DNA of 64,000 nt, taken from positions 309,760 through 373,759 of the forward strand of contig NZ_SMAK01000004.1 of the NCBI RefSeq assembly GCF_004346195.1. The letters run 5' to 3'. A program made the translations under genes and the position numbers. This DNA is from Tepidamorphus gemmatus (GTDB taxonomy: Bacteria > Pseudomonadota > Alphaproteobacteria > Rhizobiales > Tepidamorphaceae). Shown here piece by piece: positions 16,982 through 26,011 of the stretch. Position 1 is the stretch's first letter. Each line of letters begins with the position of its first letter. The notes beneath the pieces are model-generated. The model was not told where the DNA came from. It ran no database searches and saw nothing but the letters and a program-made list of their open reading frames with translations.

Positions 16982-18580
16982 TCAGTGGCGAACCGCGAGC
17001 CCGAGCGCGCCCGGATTCATCAGACCCTTCGGATCGACCGCCTGCTTCACCCCCTCGAGCAATGCCCAGGTCTCGGGGGCGAGCACCGACCGGAAGGGAT
17101 AGTCGCGGGCAACCTGCCAGTTGACGCCACCGAGGCTGGCATAGAGGTGTTGCGTGGCGGCCCTCAGTTCGGCGACGGCCTGGCGCGCCTCGACATTGGC
17201 CGGCCGGCTGCGCCACGGCTTCACCACATCCTCGCCGAGGCTCTTCGCGTGCAGCGGCGTGATCTCGTCGAGCCAGTAGTACGCCGGTTCCAGGAAGAAC
17301 TCGGTGCCGACCGTCATCGTCATCACCGAATAGACGATGCCGTGCTTCTCCATGAATTCGCGCCGGGCAGCGTAGAAGGCATCGTTTGCCTCGACGACCC
17401 GCTTCCAGTCGCCGAGCGGGAACACGGCGTGAATCGGAACCCAGCGCTCGCCGTCGCGACCGAGCATGCCGCGCACCGGGCTGAACGGCTTGGCCCGCAT
17501 CACCTTGGGCACGGTGTTCTCGATCTCGACGCCATATTTGCCGGCGATCGTCCGGCACCGGTCCATCGACGTCTTGAGTTCGGCCGCATTGCGCGCTTCG
17601 ACGACGAGATGCAGCGTGAATTCGTGCGCCTGCAGGAAACTCGCACCGCCGGCCGCGACGGTGGCGGCGTCCTTGAGACCGCCGAGCAGCGTCTTGCCAG
17701 CCCTGGCAACATTACCGAGCGTCCTGAGGCCGTCGGAGATGCGGTTGACACTTGCAGAATGCGAGGCCTTCGTGCGGTCGATGCCGAAACCTTCCGACAC
17801 AAGCCTTTCGCGCGCCATCTCGACCTGGGCGGCGGCAATGTCGGTCATGCTCCTGAAACCGAACGACAGGTAGCCGGTCTCGGCGGGCCTGGGCCACAGC
17901 CTCAGCGTCGCGGCGACCTTGAAGCCCATGGCACCGTTGTCGCCGAGGAACAGGCCGGTCAGATCGGGGCCGCCCTCGCGGGTGAAGGGCTTGGCCCCCT
18001 TTCGCCCGCCGGAGCCGGTGGTCACGACGCTGCCGTCGGCGAGCACCACCGTGACCCCGAGCACCGATTCCGCGACGGTACCGTTCAACGCGGAGCCGAA
18101 GAAGGCACTGTTCTGCGAGAGCGCGCCGCCGACCGTGGCGTTCACGCCCGACAGCGGCCCCCAGTACCCGGTCCTCAGCCCCGTACCCTCGAGCGCTTCG
18201 TTGACCTTCGCCCAGGTACAGCCGGCCTCGACCGACACGTACATGTCGGCGGCATTGACCTCGATCACCCGGTCGAGCCTGCGCGAGTCCATGACGATCG
18301 CCTCGGCGACCGACGGAAGGTAGCCCTTGGTATAGGACATGCCACCACCGCGCGGCACCACCGCCACGCCGCCGCCGGTCGCGATCCTGACGGCAGAGGC
18401 CGCCGCCTCGCGGGTCTCGGGCATGACGATCGCCAGTGGCCGGATGCCTGGCTGCCAGAATATGTCGTTGGCGTAGTAGTCGCGGCTCGCCGAGTCCGCC
18501 AACACGCTGTCGCCGAGTTCGGCGATCAGGGCTTCGACGACGGGATGGGTGCTGGCGAGGCGTTCGGGGGATGCGCTCAT
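16982..18580 (-). CDS. FAD-linked oxidase of the GlcD / vanillyl-alcohol-oxidase family
   Basis: 532-aa flavoprotein with an N-terminal FAD_binding_4 domain: VVPRGGGMSYTKGYLPS (pyrophosphate loop, about residues 72-88), GVNATVGGALSQNSAFFGSA, and GDNGAMGFKVAATLRLWP. A C-terminal FAD-linked oxidase cap ends LMNPGALG, the family terminal motif. It probably oxidises a 2-hydroxy acid or a hydroxylated aromatic to the oxo form in the cytoplasm. The gene lies 18 bases after the MBL gene and about 46 bases before the hydratase large subunit, so it probably acts early in the pathway of this operon (inference). Confidence 0.87.
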   Translation of the reverse strand: MSASPERLASTHPVVEALIAELGDSVLADSASRDYYANDIFWQPGIRPLAIVMPETREAAASAVRIATGGGVAVVPRGGGMSYTKGYLPSVAEAIVMDSRRLDRVIEVNAADMYVSVEAGCTWAKVNEALEGTGLRTGYWGPLSGVNATVGGALSQNSAFFGSALNGTVAESVLGVTVVLADGSVVTTGSGGRKGAKPFTREGGPDLTGLFLGDNGAMGFKVAATLRLWPRPAETGYLSFGFRSMTDIAAAQVEMARERLVSEGFGIDRTKASHSASVNRISDGLRTLGNVARAGKTLLGGLKDAATVAAGGASFLQAHEFTLHLVVEARNAAELKTSMDRCRTIAGKYGVEIENTVPKVMRAKPFSPVRGMLGRDGERWVPIHAVFPLGDWKRVVEANDAFYAARREFMEKHGIVYSVMTMTVGTEFFLEPAYYWLDEITPLHAKSLGEDVVKPWRSRPANVEARQAVAELRAATQHLYASLGGVNWQVARDYPFRSVLAPETWALLEGVKQAVDPKGLMNPGALGLAVRH

Positions 18581-18598
18581 CGTCGGGGCGGTCTCTAC

Positions 18599-19495
18599 TC
18601 AGCTCGGAGGAACGGGCTCGAAGCGGTAGCCGCCGTCCTCGCGGCGCTTCACGCGACCGGCGTGCGGTCGGTCGAAATGCGCCGGGAAGATCAGCGCCTC
18701 TGCCTCGGCACAGGCGTCGAGGATGCGCCTGCGGGTGACGGGCGCGAGCGTGTTGTCCTCGCACAGGAAGCAGTTGAGATCCGGCTTGAAGACCTGCATG
18801 GCGCGGTGCATCGTGTCGGCGGTAAAGACGCCCACCTCACCGCCCGACTCCACGCGCATGATCAGCTGCCCGCTCGTATGGCCCGGCGCAGCGTGGAAGG
18901 TAATCCCGGGCCGCAGCTCGTCGCCGTCGCCGATCCAGTCGACCAAGCCGGCCTCGACGACCGGCACCACGCTGTCCTCGACGACGGGGATACCCTCTGG
19001 CTGCGCTGTCGCGGTCGGGCCGCCCGGCTGCCAGTTGCGGTACTCCTCGGCGCCGAACACATAGCGCGCCCGGGGAAAGGTCGGCACCCAGCGTCCGTCC
19101 TCGAGCCGGGTGTTCCAGCCGGAATGATCGACATGCATGTGGGTGTTGACGACGAGCGTCACGTCGTCGGGCCGGACACCCTTCTCCGCCAGGCGACCGA
19201 GATAGTCGGTGGCGAGCATGTGGAAGCGGGCATATTTCGGATCAGTACGGACCTTGTGATTGCCCGACGCGGTGTCGACCAGGATCACCTCGCCGCCGGC
19301 TCGCACAAGCCAGGTATGGATGCTCGCGAACGTGTTGCCGGTCGCCGGATCGATCCTGTCGATCCCCTTAAGCTCGGGAAATTCCTCGAAGATCGACGGG
19401 TCGTAGGCGGGGAACTGCATCGACGGCGGGAAGCCCGGCGAGGAGAACTCCTCGACCCGCTCCACAACGACATCGCCGATGCGCCACGCGCCCAC
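18599..19495 (-). CDS. Metallo-beta-lactamase-fold hydrolase
   Basis: 298-aa MBL protein with the metal motif NTHMHVDHSGW (HxHxDH), PGHTSG, TADTMH and a late FPAHFDRPHAG, which supplies the last His. The lactonase-type arrangement of a single domain with about 300 residues suggests hydrolysis of a lactone or ester. The GTG start at 19495 follows GGGGAGA by about 8 bases; no suitable ATG is nearby. It is the first gene of the eleven-gene minus-strand operon, downstream of the promoter at 19536-19563, and divergent from an IclR regulator. Confidence 0.86.
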   Translation of the reverse strand: MGAWRIGDVVVERVEEFSSPGFPPSMQFPAYDPSIFEEFPELKGIDRIDPATGNTFASIHTWLVRAGGEVILVDTASGNHKVRTDPKYARFHMLATDYLGRLAEKGVRPDDVTLVVNTHMHVDHSGWNTRLEDGRWVPTFPRARYVFGAEEYRNWQPGGPTATAQPEGIPVVEDSVVPVVEAGLVDWIGDGDELRPGITFHAAPGHTSGQLIMRVESGGEVGVFTADTMHRAMQVFKPDLNCFLCEDNTLAPVTRRRILDACAEAEALIFPAHFDRPHAGRVKRREDGGYRFEPVPPS

Positions 19496-19535
19496 CCGAA
19501 CGTCTCCCCGACCATGCTGCGTCTTGTTGCAGCTA

Positions 19536-19563
19536 ACTAAACAAGCGTTCCGAAGCGTGTCAA
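19536..19563 (-). promoter_or_regulatory. Promoter of the MBL-hydratase-Liv operon
   Basis: On the minus strand: -35 TTGACA (19558-19563, consensus), 16-base spacer, -10 TTTAGT (19536-19541). It gives a leader of about 35 bases before the GTG at 19495. The palindrome at 19576-19592 lies just upstream, where an activator or a repressor for the divergent gene could bind. Confidence 0.5.
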
Positions 19564-19575
19564 TCTATAAAATGC

Positions 19576-19592
19576 ATTTCATGTAATGAAAT
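19576..19592. promoter_or_regulatory. IclR-type palindrome ATTTCAT-N3-ATGAAAT
   Basis: Perfect 7-base inverted repeat between the MBL gene and the divergent IclR gene. IclR-family proteins (for example KdgR) bind palindromes with TGAAA/TTTCA arms of this kind. The position, upstream of the -35 box of the catabolic operon and about 100 bases before the IclR start, suits shared control of both directions. Confidence 0.55.
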
Positions 19593-19693
19593 ACCCTGCT
19601 ATCTTGCTGCTTGCACCTGCGGCCGGGCATCTGCCTATCTTTGATCGAAGGGACACGCGGCGGGCAGAGATTCGCAGGGCCGAAGCATCGGGA

Positions 19694-20485
19694 ATGGCGC
19701 GGTCGACAACCACAGATCTGTCGAGCATGAACGTCCGCGCTGTCGTGCGGGCGACGGACATCCTGCAATCGTTTGCCGAGCGCCCGTTGCAGTCGCTCGC
19801 CGAAGTGGCCGGGGCAACCGGCCTCGACAAGGGCACGACACGTCGCCTGCTGGTCACGCTGATGAACCAGGGGTTCGTCGCGCAGGATCCGGTCACCCAG
19901 CGCTATGGCCTCGGCCGCGTCATCCGTACACTGGCGGCGAGCGTCGTCGAGGATTTCGACCTGCGCTCGGTCGCAGTGCCGATCCTCGCCGACATCGCCG
20001 CGGACCTGCATGTCACGACGTTCCTGTCGGTCTATCGGGACAGGTCGGCCCTGTGCCTCGAACGGCTGCACGACATGAAGGGCATGGAGGTGCGCTGGTG
20101 GGCCGTCGGCGGCACGCTGCCGATCAACTGCGGCGGCGCGCCGAAATTGCTGCTCGCCTATCAGTCCGAGGAGGAGATCGAGGCAATGCTGGCCGGACCG
20201 CTCGAAAAGATGACGCCGGCCAGCATCACCGATCCGGCCATCCTGCGCGCCGAGTTGGCGGCGATCCGGGCGCGCGGCTGGGTGTTCGCCGTCGATGACG
20301 TTGCGCTCGGCCTCGCCGCGCTGGCCGTGCCTGTCCTTGACGCGGCCGGCAGGCTGATCTGCGCGCTCAGCATGGGCGGGCTCACGCCGCAGATGTCGCG
20401 CGACGGCGAGCCGGTCCACCTGCCCCGAATGCTGGAGGCCGCCCGCCTCGTCGCCGCCCGTCTCGCCGAGGCGCCCCGAGCCTGA
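19694..20485 (+). CDS. IclR-family transcriptional regulator
   Basis: 263-aa regulator. The N-terminal winged helix-turn-helix (about residues 12-75) reads VRATDILQSFAERPLQSLAEV and LDKGTTRRLLVTLMNQGFV. The C-terminal effector domain has AVPILADIAADLHVTTFLSV and WVFAVDDVALGLAALAVPV, the usual IclR pattern. The start could be ATG 19694 or the in-frame ATG 33 bases later; a longer frame reaches 19586 but would run through the palindrome. It is transcribed away from the MBL-hydratase-Liv operon and probably controls it through the palindrome at 19576-19592. Effectors of the family are small acids, consistent with the operon. Confidence 0.92.
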   Translation: MARSTTTDLSSMNVRAVVRATDILQSFAERPLQSLAEVAGATGLDKGTTRRLLVTLMNQGFVAQDPVTQRYGLGRVIRTLAASVVEDFDLRSVAVPILADIAADLHVTTFLSVYRDRSALCLERLHDMKGMEVRWWAVGGTLPINCGGAPKLLLAYQSEEEIEAMLAGPLEKMTPASITDPAILRAELAAIRARGWVFAVDDVALGLAALAVPVLDAAGRLICALSMGGLTPQMSRDGEPVHLPRMLEAARLVAARLAEAPRA

Positions 20486-20573
20486 CGTCGCAACCGTTGC
20501 CAGCATGCGACAACCGGCGGTACCCTCCGGTCGGGAGGAGCTGCCGCGCACCGGATCGCGGCATCCATACGCA

Positions 20574-21803
20574 ATGTTCGAGAATCACGATCCCTGGCTG
20601 GTCGCGCTGTCGATCGCCGTCGCCATTCTCGGCGGCTATACGGGCTTCGGGCTCGCGGCGCGTGTGCGCGGCACGCCCGGCGTGCAGCGGCGTGCCTTGC
20701 TGGCAGCCGGCGCCTGGTTCCTCGCCGTCGGCATCTGGACCATGCATTTCGTCGGGATGCTGGCTGCTCCGACCCCGCCGGATGCGGCCTATCTGGTGTT
20801 GCCGACCCTTGTGTCCTTCCTGATCTGCGCGCTCGTGGTCGGCATTTCGCTGTATTTCGTCAGCATCGGTCCGCCGACGATCCGACGCCGGGCCTTCGCG
20901 GCCCTGTTCATGGGTCTCGGCATCATCAGCATGCACTATGTCGGCATCCATGGCGTGACCGGCAGTTTCGAGATCCACCATCGTCCCGCCCTCATTGCAC
21001 TTGCGGCGATCATCGCGATCACCGCCGCCTTCGGTGGCCTGTCCATCTATGTGCAGCGCCAAGACGGCCTCAGGCTCGCCGCCAGCGCCACAGCCTTCGG
21101 CATCGCGGTTTCGGGAATGCACTACACGGCCATGGCCGGCATGATCTACGTGCCGAGCAGGACACCGCACCATGCGATGACGGGGCTTGCAATCGACTCC
21201 CAGGTATTGGCAGTCCTGGTTGCCATCCTGTGCTTCATCGTCACGGCGGGATGGCTGTTGTTCCTCGTGCCGGAACCACGACGGGGCGTTGTTGCCGCCC
21301 CCGAACCGCCGCCGCCGGCCGATCCGCTCCCCGGCATGCTTGCGGAATTCGCGACGCGGGAGTCCGTCTCGGCCCATGACGGCTTCCACCGCCCCCTTGC
21401 GCCGGGAGCCCTGCCGCTGCGGGGTGCCGGGCAGCCGAGGCCTTCCTATGTCCGCCGCGTTCCCGTGGAAGGACTGGACGGCATCCAGTTCGTCGATGTC
21501 GCCGACATCCGCTCGATCCAGGCAGACGGCCACTACACCCTGGTCTTTGACGGCGAACGCGAGCGGATGAGTCCCTGGTCGATATCGGAAATGGAAGCCC
21601 GGCTCGATCCCGGGACCTTCCTGCGCATTCACCGCAGCCACATCGTCTCGATCGAGCATGTGGCCGCCGTTCACCGCGAAGGCGACGGCGCCATCGTCGA
21701 TATCAAGGCGGACACGACCAAGCGGGTACCCGTGGCCCGCGCGCGCGTCGCCGAACTCCGGGCCCGGCTCGGCATTCCCCGACGCACCGCGCGCATCGCG
21801 TGA
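20574..21803 (+). CDS. MHYT-LytTR membrane regulator, CoxC/CoxH-like
   Basis: 409-aa protein with seven predicted transmembrane helices and three MHYT motifs (WTMHFVGML, SMHYVGIHG, GMHYTAMAGM, within about residues 30-210). A Pro-rich linker (APEPPPPADPLPG) and a C-terminal LytTR DNA-binding domain (about 300-405: FVDVADIRSIQADGHYTLV, FLRIHRSHIVSIEHV) follow. CoxC and CoxH of Oligotropha carboxidovorans have this MHYT-LytTR architecture and flank its coxMSL genes; metal-mediated binding of a diatomic gas by MHYT has been proposed for such proteins. Here it lies directly upstream of coxM, so CO- or redox-dependent control of the cluster is likely. The start is uncertain: GGGAGGAG lies far upstream of the ATG at 20574. 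Confidence 0.9.
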   Translation: MFENHDPWLVALSIAVAILGGYTGFGLAARVRGTPGVQRRALLAAGAWFLAVGIWTMHFVGMLAAPTPPDAAYLVLPTLVSFLICALVVGISLYFVSIGPPTIRRRAFAALFMGLGIISMHYVGIHGVTGSFEIHHRPALIALAAIIAITAAFGGLSIYVQRQDGLRLAASATAFGIAVSGMHYTAMAGMIYVPSRTPHHAMTGLAIDSQVLAVLVAILCFIVTAGWLLFLVPEPRRGVVAAPEPPPPADPLPGMLAEFATRESVSAHDGFHRPLAPGALPLRGAGQPRPSYVRRVPVEGLDGIQFVDVADIRSIQADGHYTLVFDGERERMSPWSISEMEARLDPGTFLRIHRSHIVSIEHVAAVHREGDGAIVDIKADTTKRVPVARARVAELRARLGIPRRTARIA

Positions 21804-21826
21804 GCCAATAGGTCAGCAAGCCTGTC

Positions 21827-21876
21827 GCACTTCGTGCAGCGAACGACGCCGTTCGTGAAAATCCGCACGGCTCGTG
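21827..21876 (+). promoter_or_regulatory. Candidate LytTR direct repeats upstream of coxM
   Basis: Three direct repeats of a TTCGT/CTCGT core: CTTCGT at 21830, GTTCGT at 21851 and GCTCGT at 21870, spaced 21 and 19 bases. LytTR proteins bind pairs of about 9-base repeats (core GTTN[AG][TG]) about two helical turns apart; the middle repeat fits the core exactly and the flanking ones have one mismatch. They lie between the LytTR gene and coxM. The rest of the 21804-21969 gap shows nothing else. Confidence 0.35.
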
Positions 21877-21969
21877 CATCCCGCGCCGGCTGCCCGTTGC
21901 CCTGTCCGGTCGCCGGATCATCCTCACTGCCAAGGTCGCGCCTGACGCGGCCGCATGGAGGAGGAAACG

Positions 21970-22833
21970 ATGATACCCGGACAGTTCGGCTATCACCGGC
22001 CGGATGCGGTGGAGGCCGCCGTGCGGCTTCTCGCCGATCTCGGAGAGGACGCCCGCGCGATCGCCGGCGGCCACAGTCTGATCCCGATGATGAAGTTGCG
22101 GCTTGCCGAGCCCGAGCATCTGGTCGACCTCGGCGGCATCGCCCAGCTGCGCGGCATCCGCCGCGATGGCAACGTCATCGTCATCGGCGCGATGACCACC
22201 CAGCACGACGTCATCGCTTCCGATCTTCTCGCCGACACCGTGCCGATCCTGCGCGAGACGGCGCTGATGATCGCCGACCCGCAGGTGCGCTACTGCGGCA
22301 CCATCGGCGGCAACGTCGCCAATGGCGATCCCGGCAACGACATGCCCGCCGTGATGATGACGCTGGGGGCGAGCTACACGCTGACCGGTCCGGACGGCGT
22401 GCGGACGGTGGCGGCACGGGACTTCTATCAGGGAGCCTACTTCACCGCTCTGGAGCCCGGCGAGATTGTGACCGCGATCTCGATCCCGGTTCCGCCGGAC
22501 GGCCATGGCTCGGCCTACGAGAAGCTGAAGCGCAAGGTCGGAGATTATGCCACGGCGGCGGCCGCAGTGGTGCTGACGATGCAGGGCGGCACGGTTGCGA
22601 CCTGTGCCATCGGTCTGACCAATCTCGCCGAGACGCCGCTGCTCGCGGAGGAGGCGGCGGCCATCGTCATCGGCTCGCGGCTCGACAAGGCGACGCTGGC
22701 GAAGGCCGCCGATGCCGCGCGGGCGATCATGGAACCCGCTTCCGATGCGCGGGGGCCGGCCGAGTATCGCATCCATGTCGGCGGCATCATGGTCGTGCGC
22801 GCCCTCGAGCGGGCCGCCGCCGCGGCGAAATGA
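21970..22833 (+). CDS. coxM: Aerobic CO dehydrogenase medium (FAD) subunit
   Basis: 287-aa FAD subunit. FAD-binding motifs of the family are [15 protein letters not shown] (about residues 32-46) and [17 protein letters not shown] (about 110-126). The C-terminal CO_deh_flav_C domain follows. The start at 21970 is set by GGAGGA four bases upstream, not by the ATG at 21955 that lies in the ribosome site. It carries electrons from the CoxS iron-sulfur clusters to the quinone pool. It is the first of the structural genes M-S-L, 14 bases before coxS. Confidence 0.95.
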   Translation: MIPGQFGYHRPDAVEAAVRLLADLGEDARAIAGGHSLIPMMKLRLAEPEHLVDLGGIAQLRGIRRDGNVIVIGAMTTQHDVIASDLLADTVPILRETALMIADPQVRYCGTIGGNVANGDPGNDMPAVMMTLGASYTLTGPDGVRTVAARDFYQGAYFTALEPGEIVTAISIPVPPDGHGSAYEKLKRKVGDYATAAAAVVLTMQGGTVATCAIGLTNLAETPLLAEEAAAIVIGSRLDKATLAKAADAARAIMEPASDARGPAEYRIHVGGIMVVRALERAAAAAK

Positions 22834-22846
22834 CAGGAGCCCCCAC

Positions 22847-23347
22847 ATGTCCAAGGTTCACGTGAAGATGACGGTGAACGGCGAGGCGGTCGAAGCCCTC
22901 GTCGAGCCGCGCACCCTGCTGATCCACTTCCTGCGCGAGCACCTGTCCCTTACCGGCGCCCATATCGGCTGCGAGACCAGTCACTGCGGCGCCTGCACGG
23001 TCGATCTCGACGGCCGTTCGGTGAAATCCTGCACCATGTTCGCCGTTCAGGCGCAGGGCTCCGAGATCCGCACCATCGAAGGCATGGCCAATCCGGACGG
23101 CACGCTGTCGGCACTGCAGGAAGGCTTCCGCATGATGCACGGCCTGCAATGCGGTTTCTGCACGCCGGGGATGATCATGCGTGCGCACCGGCTGCTGCAG
23201 GAGAACCCCTCGCCGAGCGAAGCCGAGATCCGCGCCGGAATTGCCGGCAATCTCTGCCGCTGCACCGGCTACCAGAACATCGTCAAGGCGATCCAGTACG
23301 CTGCCGCCAAGGCAAATGGCGTCGAATTGGTGGAGGCCGCGGAATGA
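22847..23347 (+). CDS. coxS: Aerobic CO dehydrogenase small ([2Fe-2S]) subunit
   Basis: 166-aa subunit with two [2Fe-2S] clusters. The plant-ferredoxin-type set is Cys42, 47, 50 and 62; the second set is Cys102, 105, 137 and 139 (CGFC and CRC). Spacing equals that of characterised CoxS proteins. The ATG at 22847 follows ACAGGAG closely. The stop overlaps the coxL start (ATGA at 23344-23347), coupling translation of the two. Confidence 0.96.
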   Translation: MSKVHVKMTVNGEAVEALVEPRTLLIHFLREHLSLTGAHIGCETSHCGACTVDLDGRSVKSCTMFAVQAQGSEIRTIEGMANPDGTLSALQEGFRMMHGLQCGFCTPGMIMRAHRLLQENPSPSEAEIRAGIAGNLCRCTGYQNIVKAIQYAAAKANGVELVEAAE

Positions 23348-25764
23348 ACGACATGACCCCGACGCGCGAACAGCGCGAGGCCCGTCTCGAAGGCATGGGA
23401 TGCCGGCGCAAGCGGGTCGAGGACATCCGCTTCACTCAGGGCAAGGGCAACTATGTCGACGACATCAAGCTCGCGGGCATGCTGCACGGCGATTTCGTCC
23501 GCTCGCCCCACGCCCATGCCCGCATCATCCGGATCGACACCTCTGAGGCGCTCAAGGTACCCGGTGTCGTCGCGGTCCTGACGGCGGAGGATCTGAAGCC
23601 CGTCAACCTCGCCTGGATGCCGACGCTGGCCGGCGACGTCCAGATGGTGCTGGCCGACGGCAAGGTGCTGTTCCAGGGCCAGGAGGTCGCCTTCGTGCTG
23701 GCGACCGACCGCTATGCGGCGGCCGATGGCGTCGAGAAGGTCGTGGTCGAGTACGAGGAGCTTCCCGTCCTCGTCGATCCGTTCCGGGCCATGGACGCAG
23801 ACGCGCCGGTATTGCGCGAGGACATCAAGGACAAGACCGAGGGTGCGCACGGCCCCCGCAAGCATCCGAACCACATCTTCGAGTGGACCGTCGGCGACAG
23901 ATCGGCGACCGACGAGGCGTTCAACCGCGCCGAGGTGACGATCAAGGAGATGATCTCCTACCATCGCACCCATCCCTCGCCGCTCGAGACCTGCCAGGCG
24001 GTATGCTCGTTCGACAAGGTCAAGGGCGAACTGACCATCTGGGGCACGTTCCAGGCCCCGCACGTGATCCGCACCGTGGTGGCGCTGATCGCCAACCTGC
24101 CGGAGCAGAAGATCCACGTCATCGCCCCGGACATCGGCGGCGGCTTCGGCAACAAGGTCGGCGCCTATCCGGGCTACGTCTGCGCGGCAGTGGCATCGAT
24201 CGTCATCGGCAAGCCGGTGAAGTGGGTCGAGGACCGGATCGAGAACCTGACCGCAACATCGTTCGCCCGCGACTACCACATGACGACCGAGATCGCCGCG
24301 ACGAAGGAAGGCAAGGTGACTGGCCTGCGCGTCCACGTGCTCGCCGATCACGGCGCGTTCGACGCCTGCGCCGATCCGTCGAAGTGGCCGGCTGGCTTCT
24401 TCAACATCGTCACCGGATCCTATGATTTCCCCACGGCGCACGTCACCGTCGACGGGATCTATACCAACAAGGCTCCCGGCGGTGTCGCCTACCGGTGCTC
24501 GTTCCGGGTCACGGAGGCGGCCTATTGCATCGAGCGGGCGATGGACATCCTCGCCCAGAAGCTCGGCATGGATCCTGTGGAACTGAGGCTGAAGAACTTC
24601 ATCCGGGCCGAACAGTTTCCCTATCACTCCGCGCTCGGCTGGGAATACGACTCCGGCGACTACCACACCGCGATGCGCAAGGCGATGGAGGCGGTGGACT
24701 ATGCGGGTCTGCGCCGCGAGCAGGCCGAAAGGCGCGAGGCGTTCAAGCGCGGAGAGACTCGCGAGATCATGGGCATCGGCGTATCGTTCTTCACCGAGAT
24801 CGTCGGCGCCGGCCCGTCGAAGAACTGCGACATCCTCGGCATAGCGATGTTCGATTCCTGCGAGATCCGCATCCATCCGACCGGAGCGGTGCTCGCGCGG
24901 ATGGGCACCAAGAGCCAGGGCCAGGGTCACGAGACGACCTGGGCGCAGATCATCGCGACCGAGATCGGCATTCCCGCCGACAACATCATGGTGGAGGAGG
25001 GCAACACCGACACGGCGCCTTACGGTCTCGGCACCTATGGCTCACGTTCGACACCGGTCGCAGGCGCGGCGATCGCGCTTGCCGCCCGGAAGATCCGCGC
25101 CAAGGCGCAGATGATCGCGGCCCATCTGCTCGAGGTACACGAAGACGACCTCGAATGGGACATCGACGGTTTCCGGGTCAAGGGTCTGCCGGAGAAGTTC
25201 AAGTCGATGAAGGAGATAGCCTGGGCGGCCTACAATTCGGTGCCGCCGGGCATGGAGCCGGGGCTGGAGGCGGTCAGCTACTACGACCCGCCGAACATGA
25301 CCTATCCGTTCGGCGCCTACATCTGCGTGATGGACATCAACGTCGATACCGGCGAGTACAAGGTCAGGCGCTTCTACGCGCTCGACGACTGCGGCACGCG
25401 CATCAACCCGATGATCATCGAGGGTCAGGTGCACGGTGGGCTGACCGAAGCCTTCGCCATCGCGATGGGCCAGGAGATCCGCTACGACGAGATCGGCAAT
25501 GTGGTGACCGGCTCGTTCATGGACTTCTTCCTGCCGACCGCGGTCGAAACCCCGCACTGGGAGACCGACCACACGGTCACCCCCTCCCCACATCATCCGA
25601 TCGGCGCCAAGGGCGTTGGCGAGAGCCCGAATGTCGGCGGTGTGCCGGCCTTCTCGAATGCCGTCAACGACGCCTTCGCGTTCCTCGGCTCGACGCACAT
25701 CCAGATGCCGCACGACTTCTGGCGAAACTGGGCGGCGGCGAAGCGGCTCGGCCTGCACGGGTGA
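23344..25764 (+). CDS. coxL: Aerobic CO dehydrogenase large (molybdenum-copper) subunit, form I
   Basis: 806-aa molybdopterin subunit. The decisive form I active-site loop AYRCSFR is at residues 382-388, with Cys385 the expected ligand of the Cu in the Cu-S-Mo centre. The catalytic Glu760 is in [24 protein letters not shown] (about 261-273) is the cofactor-binding segment. Form II (BMS) proteins have AYRGAGR at the loop, so this is a true CO-oxidising type rather than a generic xanthine-oxidase-family enzyme. Neighbouring coxD, E and F supply the maturation functions needed for the Cu-S-Mo cluster. Together they indicate aerobic CO oxidation. Confidence 0.96.
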   Translation: MNDMTPTREQREARLEGMGCRRKRVEDIRFTQGKGNYVDDIKLAGMLHGDFVRSPHAHARIIRIDTSEALKVPGVVAVLTAEDLKPVNLAWMPTLAGDVQMVLADGKVLFQGQEVAFVLATDRYAAADGVEKVVVEYEELPVLVDPFRAMDADAPVLREDIKDKTEGAHGPRKHPNHIFEWTVGDRSATDEAFNRAEVTIKEMISYHRTHPSPLETCQAVCSFDKVKGELTIWGTFQAPHVIRTVVALIANLPEQKIHVIAPDIGGGFGNKVGAYPGYVCAAVASIVIGKPVKWVEDRIENLTATSFARDYHMTTEIAATKEGKVTGLRVHVLADHGAFDACADPSKWPAGFFNIVTGSYDFPTAHVTVDGIYTNKAPGGVAYRCSFRVTEAAYCIERAMDILAQKLGMDPVELRLKNFIRAEQFPYHSALGWEYDSGDYHTAMRKAMEAVDYAGLRREQAERREAFKRGETREIMGIGVSFFTEIVGAGPSKNCDILGIAMFDSCEIRIHPTGAVLARMGTKSQGQGHETTWAQIIATEIGIPADNIMVEEGNTDTAPYGLGTYGSRSTPVAGAAIALAARKIRAKAQMIAAHLLEVHEDDLEWDIDGFRVKGLPEKFKSMKEIAWAAYNSVPPGMEPGLEAVSYYDPPNMTYPFGAYICVMDINVDTGEYKVRRFYALDDCGTRINPMIIEGQVHGGLTEAFAIAMGQEIRYDEIGNVVTGSFMDFFLPTAVETPHWETDHTVTPSPHHPIGAKGVGESPNVGGVPAFSNAVNDAFAFLGSTHIQMPHDFWRNWAAAKRLGLHG

Positions 25765-25802
25765 TGAGGACGCTCGAGGTGTCGCTCAACGGCTCCTCAC
25801 CC

Positions 25803-25825
25803 GGCCCGCGCCCGGGGCGCGGGCC
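25803..25825. repeat. GC-rich perfect hairpin in the coxL-coxD gap
   Basis: Perfect 10-base arms GGCCCGCGCC / GGCGCGGGCC with a 3-base loop, within a 247-base gap (25765-26011) that has no convincing gene. It could reduce read-through from the abundant structural genes to the maturation genes, or be a dispersed palindromic element; a second copy was not seen in this window. Confidence 0.5.
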
Positions 25826-26011
25826 CTCCCACCCCGCGAGGGGAACGAGGGGGAACTCTCGCCCGCGCAACACCCGCATGGCGACCCGCCATCAGTTCGG
25901 GCGATGCCAGGGGGCGGAGGGTTTCGCGCACTGCCTCTCCGCTCGGGTGCGAGGCTCGGCCCGCCGCGAGGCGCCTAGGAACCGTCCGCTTCGCCATTCC
26001 GGAGCCGACCG

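Noticed and set aside
16985-19540. Very long plus-strand frame (about 850 codons) across the FAD oxidase and MBL genes
   Set aside because: It spans two real genes with clear motifs and their intergenic gap; composition is that of an antisense shadow in high-GC DNA.
23269-24930. Long minus-strand frame (about 550 codons) opposite coxL
   Set aside because: No motif and no ribosome site; coxL on the other strand has all catalytic residues.
25803-25825. Intrinsic terminator after coxL
   Set aside because: The stem has no T tract on either strand and the maturation genes need expression with coxMSL; kept only as a hairpin.
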